A stretch of 64,000 nucleotides of DNA from Megamerina dolium. Lineage: Eukaryota; Arthropoda; Insecta; Diptera; Megamerinidae. Below the pieces are notes generated by a model, which had not been told where the DNA came from, did not search any database, and saw nothing but the letters and a program-made list of their open reading frames with translations. The stretch is from NCBI GenBank assembly GCA_963854835.1, contig OY978529.1:41412055-41476054 (forward strand), read 5' to 3'. A program made the translations under genes and the position numbers. How positions within the stretch are numbered: the first letter of the stretch is position 1; every line of letters begins with the position of its first letter. Shown here in pieces: positions 1-12,135 of the stretch.

Positions 1-210
1 ACATGCAATACCCATATGAATAATGACACTGCGCTCCATTATAATGAATCACATTCACCAAAATTGTTTTCGTGCATTAATTTTGCATAAATTAATTTCG
101 AAGGAAGTGCAATAATATCGAAAAATATTACAAATTTGTGTAATAATGTCAAAAAGTGCTAAAAAAAAAAATGTTCTAAAAATATTTCCCTATAAAATCA
201 AAAAAATATC
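1..210. other. AT-rich left edge, no gene
   Basis: AT-rich sequence with short poly-A runs. No open frame, RNA gene or repeat unit was recognised before the tandem array begins. Confidence 0.6.
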
Positions 211-1040
211 ATCAATTTTGCAGGGCAGCCCTTCTAAGAAGTGAGTATATGTGATAAGTATGTTTAGAAAAACTGTTGATGTGGAAATAAATTAATGTCG
301 GTCACATATTTTATGGCTCTAAGAATAATTTCTGGATGGTTCAGATGGTTTTCGGTCATTTTGTATGGGAGTTCCCCTAAGCGATGGAGATAGAGTATAG
401 GCATCTATGAAAGTAATAATTAGAGAGAAAAGTAATGGGTGGTTGTATACAATTTATTCCCATAGAGGCGATTTCTGGGCTAATATGATAGATTTTTATG
501 AAATTTCAGTCATTTTGCATGGGTGTCCCCTTAAAAGGTGGAGATAGGTAGTAAGTATGTTGGGAGAAAATATTAAAAAATGAAAAATTACAACGAGTCC
601 CGGCGTCTTGGACAATACGTCACTGTTGACAAAATTAACATGAGTCCAACATATATTCTATTACGCTAGGTGCGATTGCTTGGTGATCGATTTTCAGGTA
701 TTTTTTCTATTATTTTATATGGGAGGCCCCTTAAGTGGTGGAGATAGGATCTAAGATGGCTGAGAACAAATATTGAGGGGATAAAATTAATGGGGGTCTG
801 TCTTACATTTAACCATTCTAGAGATGAGATCTGTTGAGTTATGGCATAATTTGTCGATTTTCAGTCATTTCTTAGGACATTTTGTATGGGCGTCCCATTA
901 ACGGGTAGAGATAGGAAGTAAGTATCTTCTGAAGAAATGTTGAGAAGGAAAAATTAATGGGAGACAATTATATATTTCACAGCTCTAGGAGCGATTCCTG
1001 TGGTTATTTGTCGAATTTCAAAACACCAAAAAATCTAAAA
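211..1040 (+). repeat. Tandem array A (family 1, ~150-165 bp units)
   Basis: Five diverged units follow each other. They are recognisable by a start word like TTTTGTATGGG or TTTTGCAGGG at about 217, 359, 512, 714 and 880, each followed by a (C)CCCTTAAG-like stretch and GTGGAGATAGG. Further along each unit runs TTAATG, GGTC and a TCTAGG-like word. Spacings are 142, 153, 202 and 166 bases. The long unit carries an insertion (see 595-632). The same family recurs at 24.5 kb in this orientation and at 33.5 and 54.9 kb inverted. No coding capacity is apparent. Confidence 0.8.
595..632 (+). mobile_element. 38-bp fragment of the right-edge retrotransposon inside array A
   Basis: Bases 595-632 match the reverse complement of 63,930-63,967 at 36 of 38 positions, the two differences both being transitions. 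The piece stays in frame and encodes ESRRLGQYVTVD, where the element at the right edge has ESRRLGQHVTVD. It interrupts the third unit of array A and explains that unit's extra length. It could be templated repair filler or what is left of a larger insertion. Confidence 0.85.
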
Positions 1041-3581
1041 ATAATTAAAAAGTGACTTGAATCCTTTTAATATTGAATAACTTTATGATTAAAATTAAAA
1101 ATGTGAAGGAATTGCGAAAGAAACATATTACATTCAACACATGTGAACTCATTCTGGTGACGCACACTGTGCATTTAAGGTATTTCATGGTTTTTCTCTA
1201 TGGTTTCTCTTTCATAGACATAATTTTTAAGAAATATGTAGTATACATATTTTTTTTTTTTTTGTTGGTTTATTTGCTTTTTTTTAGTTGTATGTATAAT
1301 TTTAATTTCCTTGTTAATGTCATGTGTGACGTTCATCATGAATGTACGATACGATACAGATACAGTGTCAGAGGGTATCGGAAAAATTAGAGTGCGATGA
1401 CTTTAGCGTTGAATGATTAGACAAATGATAAATGAATGAGAATGCACTACATACATACGTATGTACATACAATCATTCAGATGATCATTCATTCAGTGTT
1501 ATATATATATTTTTATAATCTCATTTAATTAGCTATGAGCTGTTGTTGTTGTGGGTTTTAATATGTAATGATATTATGGAGATCTGATGTCTGAAGTGAA
1601 ATGAATGAAAAGCTATGATTTTTAGTGTAGTTCGAAAAAAGAATTCATTGCAAAATAAAAAAAAAATTGTTTTTTGGAAATGATTAAATAAGTGTGTGTT
1701 TCTAAAATTCGTCATATTAATATTGATTGCCCTTTTATAGATATGTACGACTGTGCTCATATGTATGTGAACCCGCATCAATCAATTTTTTATTATTATA
1801 ATTTTTTTCTTTTTCATTTTACTCATTTGATTGCATTTCAATTTAATCATTATAAATGTTCTTCATTATACATAAACACACACAGAAAGTCTCATAGAAA
1901 AGAAAAAATCATACCCATGTAATCTTTCTTATCGTCACTGTGCGTTCATTACTTTATTCCTATGAATTTCATTCGATCGACTTTCGTTAATCAATGCTTT
2001 CAGAATGGTGGTGAGGGATTGGATAATCATAGATTCATTACAATCATTGTATTTGTCTGTCTACAACTCATTTCAACTTCACTTTGTTTAATTGCCGATA
2101 ATTTCAAATTTGTTGATTTTCATTCGGATGGGCTTTGCTTTTAATTTTTATAAGACAATCTTTATTATTATTAACCATTTGTGATTGTCGATCAATAATT
2201 TCTATATTTACATAATTTCTTATTCTCTTACATTGATTATTATAATCGATAATAATGAAAATCGATATAATAGATAGTCGGTTTTAGTCATCTTAATCAT
2301 CATTAATCCTTTATTCCTCTAGCAGAGCATAGGGCATGATTAAAATGCAAACTCTTCACTACTTAATACTTTCATCAGCGGTTGATTTGCATCACCAGAT
2401 TTCAGACTGAACAACTTTCGACTTAGATTCGATTAAAGAAATCGTTGGATTTCAATAAGATTTTTTGAAAAGCGCGTCCAAAGTTCTTTGCAGTTATTCG
2501 TGTCAATTTCGTATCTAATTTCAAAAGGGCTAACAAATGCCACGGGTTAATGCAGTGTTGTTTTTTGTTGTTTCCTTTTTTTATTTCCATTGTAATTAAA
2601 TACGCATTGCTTGCTGTAATCTTGATCAAATTTCATTTTGCTTTTGAGAATTGGTCATTGATCATTTATGTATGGTACATGTACAAGTATTGGACATGTT
2701 TTTATTGTTGTTGTTATTATTATTGTTGTAATTGTTATACTCCGATTATTATTATAATTATTTTTTTTATTTTTTTGAAAAAATTCCTTGAAATGACCTA
2801 ATCTACATATGTGTCTTACTACTTTTATGTATGTATATAGATATAGGTACATAAACCGTTATTTAAATTGACAGATAACAGTAAACGACAGTTAAGGAGC
2901 ATTTTCTTGTACTGACTATTACAAAGAAAATGCATTTTTCATTCTTGTGGCTTAATGTTTTTTTTGTGTACTTGAATTTGTTGTAGTTGTTGTATAATCC
3001 TATTAAGACTGTAATATTGAGTTGAAATCAATTAAAATACGATAAGATCAATAGATAAGCTAATAAAATCAATCATTATAAGAAATTTAAAAAATGTGAC
3101 ATCATGTATAATTAATAAAAAAAATTGGATATACTTTTCTATTGACCTAGTAAAGGTTATAGTAAAGATCTAAGAGAGTACAACAGAAAACTGGGTTTAG
3201 AAAATTTCTAATATCGTTTGAGCAATATCAATAAAAACTAAGGACTGCTAATAATTATTATTTTTTAAAATTTAATAAAAATAATCGCAAAAAGATACTG
3301 GTGGCATCCTCTATTGAAACCAATGAAATTTTTATTTTATAAAAATATATGTACGAATTTTTAATAATTTTTTTTTTTTTAAGATTTTAATTATTTTGGT
3401 CCTTAAAAAAATTATTGTTTAATTTGAAATTTTTTTCTCTACCCAAAAAAAAATTATTTAATGATTTTTATTTATTTCTTTAAGAATAAAAATTAATTTT
3501 TGACTTTTTTATTTTAAGAAAAAAAATAAAAATCACAAAATGATTTTTTTGGCAGAGCAAGAAAGTAAAAATCTCCTTACA
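1041..3581. other. AT-rich non-coding stretch
   Basis: No gene was recognised. The stretch contains poly-T and poly-A runs, a CATAC/GTATG palindromic cluster near 1447-1473, two ATCGAT-containing words near 2245-2270 and a small hairpin at 2899-2933. Open frames here are short, rich in F, Y, I and N, and look like chance. Confidence 0.6.
2899..2933. other. Small inverted repeat (hairpin)
   Basis: The arms GCATTTTCTTGTA and TACAAAGAAAATGC face each other across a short loop; ten outer base pairs are perfect. It is an isolated structure with no clear role. Confidence 0.5.
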
Positions 3582-3919
3582 GTCGGCTGGGGCCGACCAA
3601 ACTATACCCTGCATATGTAGATTTATATATAAAAAGTTTACTCGAATATCCAAGTTTTCTTTTATTTCCACTTTTCGAGAAACAATTTTTGCATATACTA
3701 CTAATTTACACCCGAAATGTGGTTGACTTTGACGAAGTAAAAGGATTTTAAGATAATTCCGAGGCTTAGTATGGGAGCTATATAAAATTGGGCGTGGCTT
3801 ACCACTTTCTAGTAAATCCAATTAATTTTTCAACGTTAATCCACACCTTAAATTTGGTGTCCTACGTTGAACAGTTTCTAAGTTATGGTGGTTAACATTT
3901 TTGTTTAATTTCCTCAACT

Positions 3920-5140
3920 TTGTATGGGAGCCCCAATAAGAAGTGGGCATGGTACGCTGATTTTTCGGCAGATTATTTCCGACTACCATATTAACCTAAG
4001 TGTTAATTATGATTGTTCTAGACAGAAGCATACAGAAGTTACAGCTATTTCAATTTAAAAGAAATTAGGTTATTTTGTATGGCGGCTACTATCAACAGTG
4101 GGCGTGGCGCGTTCATTTTCTGTGAGTCTAGTTGCTCCTACAATACTAATACATACCTTAAATCTCGTTGTCCTAAGCTAAATGGTTTGTAAGTTATGGA
4201 GCTTAAAGTTTTAGTTTAATTCCCTTGACTTTGTATGGGAGACTCATGAAGGAGTGGGCGTGGCACACTGATTTTCTGCCAGATTATTTCCGACTACGAT
4301 ATTAATCTAAGTGTCAATTATGGTTATTTTAGGCAGGAGATTGCCGAAGTTACAGCTGTTTAAATTTAAAAGAATTTCAGTCATTTTGTATGGGGGCTGC
4401 AATAAACAGTGGTCATGGCGCGCCCATTTCCTATGACCTTAGTTGCTCGTAGAATACTTATCCATACCTTAAATCTCGTTGTCCTACGCTAAATGGTTTG
4501 TAAGTTATGGAGCTTAAAAGTTTTAGTTTAATTCCCTTGACTTTGTATGGGAGACTCATGAAGGAGTGGGCGTGGCCAGATTTTTGCCGACTACGATATT
4601 AATCTAAGTGTCAATTATGGTTATTTTAGGCAGAAGATTGCCGAAGTTACAGCTGTTTCAATTTAAAATTTGTATGGGGGCTACAATAAACAGTGGGCGT
4701 GGCGCACCCATTTCAAGTGAGTCTAGTTGCTCGCACAATACTATTCCATACCTTAAATCTTGTTATTCTACGCTGAATAGTTTGCAAGTTATAACCGGTA
4801 ACATTTTTTTTAATTTCCGCAATTTTGTATGGGAGACCCAAAAAGCAGTGGGCGTGGCACACTGATTTTCTGCCATATTATTTTCGACTACCATATTAAT
4901 CTAGGTGTCAATTATGGTTATTCTGGACGGAAGATTGTAGAAGTTACAGCTGTTTCAATTTAAAAGAAGTACAGACACTTTGTATGAGAGCTACGCTAAA
5001 AAGTAGGCGTGGCTCAACTACTTTTGGCGAGGTTATATAGTAGTATAATATAAGTCTATGTGCCAAATATTGTTGTCCCAAGTCGTATATTATGTGAGTT
5101 ATAGCAAGTTAAAGATTTTGAAAATTTCGAGGTTAGTCGC
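3920..5140 (+). repeat. Central 155-bp tandem repeats, alternating A/B dimers
   Basis: Unit starts (TTGTATGG) lie at 3920, 4075, 4231, 4386, 4543, 4670, 4825 and 4980. Spacings are 155, 156, 155, 157, 127, 155 and 155; the short one reflects a ~28-bp deletion in the fifth unit. Odd units read GTATGGGAGNCYCA..GAAGNAGTGGGC. Even units read GTATGGGGGCTAC..CAACAGTGGGCGTGGCGC, making a 311-bp higher-order dimer repeated four times. Confidence 0.9.
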
Positions 5141-5285
5141 TTTGAATGCTTGGTGTGGGCGTGGTTATTGGCCGATCATGCCCAATATCAATCCCCTCCG
5201 TACCCTTGGATCATAGATTACTTATGCCAAATTTCATCGAAATAGCTCAATATTTACTCAAGTTATCGTGCGAACCAGCCAGGTG

Positions 5286-5327
5286 ACAGACAGACAGACG
5301 GACGGACGGACGGACGGACGGACGGAC
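5286..5327 (+). repeat. (GACA)n(GACG)n microsatellite
   Basis: A GACAGACAGACGGACGG tract continues as seven or so GACG units, close to the right end of the foldback-like element. The tract is part of the element rather than an independent locus. Confidence 0.9.
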
Positions 5328-5462
5328 ATCGTTAAATCGAAAATTTAATCGACGCTGATCACGAATATATATCTATGTCTATATCTCCGGAGATTCCTTC
5401 AAGTGGACACAAACATCTGACCGAAATGAATATACCATGCATATTGCATTATGCAGGGTATA

Positions 5463-6392
5463 AAAATTAAACATTTATTTTTATTAATGATCGAATATAT
5501 AAAAATCAGGCAATACTTATTATCGTTGATGGAAAGAATTAAAATTCCAAAATAATAATTAAATTTTGATTTTTAAATATTACGTGATTATTAAGATTAT
5601 GGCGCTGTTAAAAACCCATTTTCGGGTTACTTGCGTCATTTGAAAATCCATAACTCAGTCATTTTAAACAGATTTCCGACTTTTTACGCTTCTGGAAAGG
5701 AGAAAAATAGACTTTTCGAACGATATTTTTGGTTTTGTGGGATATGTAATTATATTTAGAGTTTTGACATGAAAATTTTTACATTATGACACATTTTTGT
5801 GATGTGATTTTTTAGTTTCATATATTTTTTCAATAGTAAAAATTGGTTTGGGCTTAATTTCTTTTATTGAGGAAAAATATATTAGTAATTTTTATTTTTT
5901 TTTTTTTCTCATAAATTAAAATTACACTATGCAACAAGTTGTTGTGAGACAGAAAACTGAAATTAGAGAGTATGGATCTTCATCAATAGAAGTTCTTAGT
6001 TATTTTTGACTCACTTATGTGTTCAGCATTTTTGTAATACATTAACCCATTATATCTCTTTCGTATGGGCCTTTTTTACACCCTCCAAGATAAATAGAAA
6101 TTTCAACCCAACAAATCCTCACAAAGACAGAGACGTTTTGTGTCTCTCAATTGGTATGAATATTCTATTGAAATGGCTACATTCAATGTGACCCTATCTA
6201 ATCAACTTTATTTGATTTCTTTTCGATTGAAATCAGTGCTATTTTCATTAGATCATTCGGTGAACGTGTCACGACTGTTGCACTGGTAGGCAACGTTGAA
6301 ATCTTTTCCTGGCAAAACTAATACCTAAATACGGGTAGGTAGACCTATACATATGTATGTATTTATACCAGTATGGTCCTCTATGTAACATA

Positions 6393-6428
<36 letters not shown>

Positions 6429-7265
6429 AACAGTTAAAAGTACATACGAGTATCCACCTATCTATCTAAACAGCTGTCAGCAAATGCACAAAAAAAAAAG
6501 AAATAAAAGAAAGAAAAGAAGTAGAAAAAGAAACAAAATGAACTGAAGAATAAAAAGATGAAGAAGAACAATAAACAATTTTAACGACACAGGAAGAAAT
6601 CCATCAGCTCCTTTGCTCCGTCTTCTTCTTTTTCTCTTTTTTTTCCCCAAATTGAAAAAAAAAAACGAAGTACTTGCACAGAGACAGCTGCGCTATTTAA
6701 TAAAATAGGCAATATTTGATGGTTTGTGGATACTTTTCTTGTTGAGACAACTTGTAAAAGACTCGGGGCTTATTTTTTGTAATCCATCCGTTGACATCCA
6801 TTGCGTGCACATATATAAAATCAATGCATTGACATTAAAACCCCACATTTTGCCTCCAGTCATGCTTATATATAATATATGTTTTTTCTGATTTTTCTCT
6901 TTTTGTTTTTTTTTTATCGCTTATAAGTATTCTCAACAAGAATAGCCACAAACTAAATATATTGTGTAGTACCTATTAACTACACAACACCAACAATTCA
7001 CCAAATACATACAATGTATACTCGTAAATATTATTCTTATATAGTCAAAGGCAAGCCGAGTGCAAGTTTAAAACAATATGCAACATGCAGCATGCAACAT
7101 TCGTGTTGGCATCCATGATATCGCATACAATACAATACGACAATAAGAACAAGAACAAGAACACGAATTAACACAACAACAAAATTGATTTTTTATATTT
7201 TTGTTTACTTTTAATGTGCGCGACACGAATACATTTGTATCTATTATATATCTGTATATGTGTAT
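5463..7265. other. AT-rich non-coding stretch
   Basis: No gene was recognised. It holds poly-T runs, a GAAGAA-rich patch near 6500-6570 and a (CAA)n tract at 6394-6428. Confidence 0.6.
6394..6428 (+). repeat. (CAA)n microsatellite
   Basis: About eleven CAA units. Neither strand has a plausible coding frame around it. Confidence 0.95.
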
Positions 7266-7620
7266 ATTAGGGTGGTCATTATTTGGAAAAGTCTCTTTTT
7301 GACAGTTGACATAAGGTAAAAATATTCAATTTGATAAAAAACTAGAAAATAGAAATGTTAAAACTCATTCAAACCGACTGAAATTTGGAAAAAAAGGGGT
7401 TTTGCATAATATTTTTACTATTTAACCGTTATATACAGCTTGTACCCCACTTAATTTCCTCCAACCGATATTTTTTCGGAATACGCTTACCACTTATCTT
7501 TACTCCTAACAACCAAACAACAATAAAATCCCTAGAAATAGTTTACCTAAATTCATCAGTAGCCCATAACTGAAGAACATCCCTTAGCAAGATATCCGAG
7601 TAGTTCAACATTCACCTTAT
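7266..7620. other. Unassigned sequence, possible repeat edge
   Basis: Begins with AGGGTGGTCATTATTTGG, which resembles the end of a TIR element, but no matching right end was found. It runs directly into the retrotransposon remnant at 7621. Confidence 0.3.
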
Positions 7621-8132
7621 ATGGACCTTATATGGGTGCCAAGGCTCAGGGACATACCCGGGAGTGAGACCGCGGACGAGTTAGCAAGAAACGGTACAAC
7701 GTTGCAAACTGGGGAGTTGCTCACAAGGGGAGTATTGGTAATCCAATGGCGAAGAGTAAACATCTCTTAGCCTCGGAAGCATTACAGAAAACTAATACAA
7801 GATAGAAGTCAGAACACTGGTGCCGAACAAAAGACCTACTAGCACTTAATAGACATCCGGTTAGTATGCTGGTAGGAATTATTACAGGACATTGCCTGAT
7901 AGGGAGGCATACAAGTAGGCTAGGCATCGCGGCGCTTGATTATTGCCGAAGCTGCGGCGACGAGGAAGAGCCAGAGTCCAAAACCCACCTTCTGTGTAAG
8001 TATCCGGCTCTGGCTCACCGCAGAATGACTCACCTGGGCAGTCAGTTTTAACAAGACCTCACCGAGCTGGCTCACTATCAGCTGGAGAATATTCTAATCT
8101 TCAGCGGAAGCTCGAGTTGGTTTCTTAGGTAA
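7621..8132 (+). pseudogene. Non-LTR retrotransposon remnant: RNase H end and C-terminal CCHC
   Basis: The first frame (7621-7770) shows the last RNase H motif, with IWVPRLRDI in place of the usual WVPGH, then SETADELARNGT, which keeps the catalytic Asp. It stops at TAG 7768. After a frameshift, the frame from about 7824 gives the C-terminal domain with a C-x2-C-x10-H-x2-C finger (CRSCGDEEEP..THLLC) and the following ALAHRRMTHLG. An in-frame TAA at 8049 interrupts it, and homologous-looking residues (QDLTELAHYQLENIL) continue to a stop at 8130. This architecture fits I/LOA/R1-type elements; the exact clade was not determined. It is a dead, 5'-truncated copy with at least two stops and one frameshift. 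Confidence 0.85.
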
Positions 8133-9042
8133 GTAGTTTAGTCCATCTGTGACATCACAAAGGGCTTTACATGACCTAAGTTAGGCCGGACATCCTTCAC
8201 AGCCTAACAGAACTCTCTATTTCCACCTTTTAAAAGGGCTTTACTACAAATTGACATCTTTGTACAATATGCTTCCAGCACTTCGATGATTTCGATGGGT
8301 AAAATTAATTTGTTCAATACAAAATTTTGCCTGGGCATATGTATGCTATATAAGGGGACGTCTATATCAAAGGAATTTACTTCCGGCTTCCATTAATAAT
8401 ACCCCCGATTTTTATCAAGCATGCTAACCAATAATCTGCAAGCCTTAAGAGTGCTGCCATACAAAATTTTTGAATTCGCATAAAAAATGATTCTTCAATA
8501 AATTTGCCAGTAACCTTAATGTATATATAAAAAGGAGAATACAAAAAAATAAAAAACAAAAATACTAAAAGAATAAGAAGAAGGACAACAAGAAACAAAA
8601 GTAGAATAATTGTGCATTTGGGTGAGGTCTCTCTGCCATAGCATAGGAATCATGATATTTTGTGATTTCATTGTTGTTGTTGTTGTTTTCCTTCTTGCTT
8701 TTGCTGCAGCCTTTAATTGTGGCCATTACCATTGTTGATGTTGTTGTTGTTGTTGATGTTTCAATACTTCTACTTGCGTTGTCTCCTCAAGTTGGTTTTT
8801 GTTTATGCGCAAACATGCTGCATACATACGATACGAGTATTTGTTTTTGTTTTTGTGGACTTATCTTCTACTATGTATGTACATTTTCGTCTTCTTTATT
8901 CATTCAATTTATTCTTTACTTTGTTGCATTTTGTACTTCAGCCTACATATGCTTTAGGATTTATGTATTTTCAATGTATTTGTATGTATAAACCTTTAAT
9001 TTCAAACTTCAAACTTTTTCATGTATAGTTGATACGAAAATA
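8133..9042. other. Retrotransposon 3' UTR-like tail, then AT-rich DNA
   Basis: The first ~90 bases (GC-richer, TGACCTAAGTTAGGCCGG) are probably the 3' untranslated end of the preceding element. The rest is AT-rich with (TTG)n tracts at 8671-8688 and 8732-8760. Hydrophobic open frames over those tracts are compositional. Confidence 0.5.
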
Positions 9043-9235
9043 CAGGGTAAGCCAATTCCAATTTGGTCTTAATTTGGATCAGTCGTGTCTCATTTCACCG
9101 CAATAAAGAAAATATGACAATGGAAATATTCAGAAGATACATAGTTCTGTTCAGGAAAAAATTTTCCTATCTCTATGATGAATTTGTATCCCATTTCCTG
9201 GGAAACCACTACATCAGTTCAAACAGTCCACCCTG
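9043..9235. mobile_element. 193-bp TIR element (mariner-type MITE)
   Basis: It starts CAGGGTAAGC and ends GTCCACCCTG, so six terminal bases (CAGGGT) are perfectly inverted, and TA lies on both sides (9041-9042 and 9236-9237). The TA duplication and CAGGGTGG-like end fit Tc1/mariner. The short TIR makes this moderately supported. Confidence 0.5.
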
Positions 9236-11600
9236 TATATGATATACATACATATAGCATTGTGCATAGTTCAAGAAAAAAATAAAATAATAAAATGAAA
9301 AACAAACTATGTAACAAACAACAACTAAGTACAAAAGCAACAACAAGTATTACGAGTAGAATGAAGAAGAAAACAAGAAACACCACACAGTGGATCATCG
9401 TACAAGTTGGTGCATACGAAAACATATTGGAACATGTTTTTCCATACGTTTGCTGCTTCTGCATTTACGATTTTTTTTCTTCTGTTTTGTTGTAATTCTT
9501 TTCTTTTTTTGTCTTGTGTGTTTTATCAACATTTAATGTCGCTTGTTTGACTTTGCGAATTAGTTAGTCAGAGGATTATTTAAAAGCAGAAAATACATAC
9601 ATATAAATAGTCAATGTTCATTTACAAGAGAACACAGCAGCATTTTATCTTTATCTAGACATTATAATTATGTGCATTTATATATGTATACCTACATGAT
9701 ATTTCTTTCATTTCAAAGTGCTTGCTCTAATTTTATGTATGCAACACCATATATTTTTCCACATTCTTCAAAAATTTTGATAACAAACATTACAAATAAA
9801 GTTTCTTATCAGAAACAAAAACCAAACTACTCCAACAACAACAACAACAAGAAATTTTAATGCAGACATAAATATGTAGGTATGTATATACATGCATATA
9901 CAGAGTACATACATATGTAGTATGGGCAACTTCATTTTCTACTATACGATTGAATACATAATCTTAATTTAAATAAAATAAACAAAAAAAGGCAATAGCC
10001 CACAGCAACATAAACAATATTTATCAAAATAACATAACAGAATATCTCCGAACCTCATATTGAACATTCGTTAATGCTCTCAATAATCTCATCGATTAAC
10101 ATCAATGTTACATAAAATTTTATCTGTTAATAACATGTCACCATGTGGTGTATACGCAACATTGCGTACTTACAGTGGTTGCCATTATGTGCGAAACTTC
10201 TAATCAGGCGGTTTCGAAATCCTTAAAAAATTTATGAATTTTTTCACAAATCATTTTAGTACCTACATTAGGGCGTATCCATTTTTTGATATACATTAAT
10301 AATTTAAACAATTTTATTGTATGAACTTTTACACATGGGGTCAACATTGATTTTAGACCCTTACTTCATCGATAGTTTCCTTTATCTCTATACAATTTCA
10401 TTTTTTATAAGCTATATATTAACAATATTGAATTTTAAAAAGTGGCTTTTAGAATATTTTCTAAAATTTAAAAATAAAATATATTGAGGGGTTCTTGGTG
10501 GATTATTTTCAAAATGGTTTTAATAGAGAGGTTTGTTATGAGCATGTGTGAGTTTATGTCAATAAAATTTTATCTTGGACGTTATTTAAAAAATTTATAA
10601 AAATCAATAAACCAAAATACGCCAAAAATTGTTTATAGAAAATTTATTTCTAAAGTGTGGATCACCAAAAAAGTACTAAAATTTCTCCATTGATTTGAAA
10701 GATTATGTTGAAACATTTTCAAGACAAGAAAAAAATTGTTTTTCTTAACCCTTTGGAACCTGCAAAGTGTTTTTTTTTTTTCATAGCACAGTCGATGATT
10801 GTCCGACTTTTGAAAATGATAGCTTGTTGAAAAGCTATCAGGGTGGGCTATAATTCCTTAATATACGACTTTTGAATTGAACGAGCCACTAAAAAATCAT
10901 ATTCAGTTCACCTAATTCTGTCTCCTAACCAAATATTTTTCCATCACAATATTTAAGTCTTTGAAAACCGAAATACTATTTCTTTTAAAGTGTGCAGCTA
11001 ACTCTAGAACTAAAGGAGTAATAACGAAATAAAATTTTCAATATGGGTGCAAATAGGCCCAAAATTTCCCACTCAATTATTTTAGGAAAAAGTTTTTAAT
11101 TTCTTTGCAAAAAGTAATAAAATTAAATTAAATTATGAGTAAAAAAATATAAAAGCTCAAAAATAATTTTTTAAAATTTATATTTTCATACCTGAGCAGA
11201 AATATCTCGTTCTTGTTGTTGTTGTTGTTTTGTTTGTTTTGGTATTTTTTATAATGATTATCCTCCTCCTGTCCGCATTATATTGTGTGAGAATGTACTT
11301 TATTTTATTGTACTGACTTAACGGAAAATTACGAACTCAGCATGTTAACAGAGTATCTATATTTTGACAATTGCTCTCTTTTCTTTCCTCTCTATTACAC
11401 CCCATTACTGACTCAATGCAGCGAAGTCAATTTATGGAAATACTCTGTTACTCATTGATGTTAAATTAACATAAATACTCATATGTTCTTTGTTTCAATG
11501 CAGTTGTTGCTACTATTTCATTTGTTGTTATTGTTGTTATGAATGTTATTACTTTTTGTTCGTTCGTCTACAGACGAATATGGGAGCACTGTTAATGTTT
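9236..11600. other. AT-rich non-coding stretch
   Basis: No gene or clear repeat family was recognised. It contains CAACAA tracts near 9835-9850, (GTT)n near 11,213-11,230 and many homopolymer runs. Confidence 0.55.
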
Positions 11601-11647
11601 ATGACGATGACGACGACGACGACGATGACTACGACGACTACGACTAC

Positions 11648-11689
<42 letters not shown>

Positions 11690-11706
11690 AATGATGACGA
11701 CGATGA
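11601..11706 (+). repeat. (GAC/GAT)n microsatellite
   Basis: A long trinucleotide tract drifts from GAC to GAT. It gives poly-Asp in one frame and poly-Met/Thr in another. Those frames have no conserved flanks, so it is treated as a microsatellite. It ends about 80 bases before the candidate promoter. Confidence 0.9.
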
Positions 11707-11786
11707 TTTTAACATTTTTTCTGTTTGATATTTTGAGTTGAGCGTTTGCGCTGTGCTATGGTGCAGACAATGGATATATTTTGAAT

Positions 11787-11820
11787 TCAGTTTCGGACGT
11801 TAAACGCGACAGTGAGGTTG
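11787..11820 (+). promoter_or_regulatory. Candidate TATA-less core promoter (Inr + DPE)
   Basis: TCAGTT at 11,787-11,792 fits the insect initiator TCAKTY, placing +1 at A 11,789. At exactly +28 to +32 (11,816-11,820) the sequence is GGTTG, which fits the DPE consensus RGWYV. No TATA box lies near -30. The surrounding 100 bases (AAACGCGACAGTGAGG) are less AT-rich than the region and read like a fly 5' leader. Such short motifs can occur by chance, so this is a candidate only. Confidence 0.4.
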
Positions 11821-12135
11821 TTTTTATTTCCGCTGCTGTTTTCTCACATTTGTTTAACGCAGCTGTGTGTTTTGTGTGTGTGAAAATTATTTTTTCTTTT
11901 TTGTTTGTTAATCTACAAAAAAAGAAAGAAAATTATTAAAATTGATTTAAATAATTGCATACATACAGATGTAAAAGTGTAAAAAAAAAAACAAAAAAAA
12001 TATAGTTTGGTTTTTTGAAACTTCAAGTCGTTGAGTTTAACTGATAGTTGTTGAAACAAAAAGTAAATCAAGTAAAAAAGAAATATTTTACAAATTAAAA
12101 ATTTAAGCTGCGTTGCATTTTCGTTGCATTTGCGG
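11789..12135 (+). other. Candidate non-coding first exon (5' UTR)
   Basis: Starts at the predicted initiator. The sequence is UTR-like (CGCGACAGTG, GTGTGTGAAAATT) and has no useful open frame. Possible donors are TGCGG|GTAATT at 12,136 and weaker AAG|TAAA-type sites near 12,061-12,075. Exon status and the 3' end are inference. Confidence 0.25.

Larger units (their letters stand above)
3582..5462 (+). mobile_element. Foldback-like element with internal tandem repeats
   Basis: The left end has a perfect 6-bp hairpin, GTCGGC-TGGG-GCCGAC, followed by TATACCCTGCAT (3603-3614). The right end carries its reverse complement, ATGCAGGGTATA (5451-5462), which itself folds back on TATACCATGCAT at 5431-5442. 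Between the ends are eight 155-bp tandem units and a (GACG)n tract. This layout (terminal inverted ends, central tandem repeats, GACAGACGGACG tract, TATACCC end) resembles non-autonomous dispersed elements seen in Drosophila genomes, such as foldback or Helentron-like types. No transposase was found and no target duplication could be assigned, so the class is uncertain. Confidence 0.7.

Noticed and set aside
4608..4865. 85-codon frame inside the 155-bp repeats
   Set aside because: A translation of repeat units; the period of 155 is not a multiple of three, so the frame is not kept between units.
3920..5140. CRISPR-like regular repeats
   Set aside because: Units are 155 bp with no unique spacers, in a eukaryotic foldback-like element.
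8662..9028. Two overlapping ~105-codon hydrophobic frames
   Set aside because: Built from (TTG)n and T-rich sequence; mutually overlapping with no support for either.
11490..11741. Open frames with poly-Asp or poly-Met
   Set aside because: They are created by the (GAC/GAT)n microsatellite; the flanks lack any conserved sequence.
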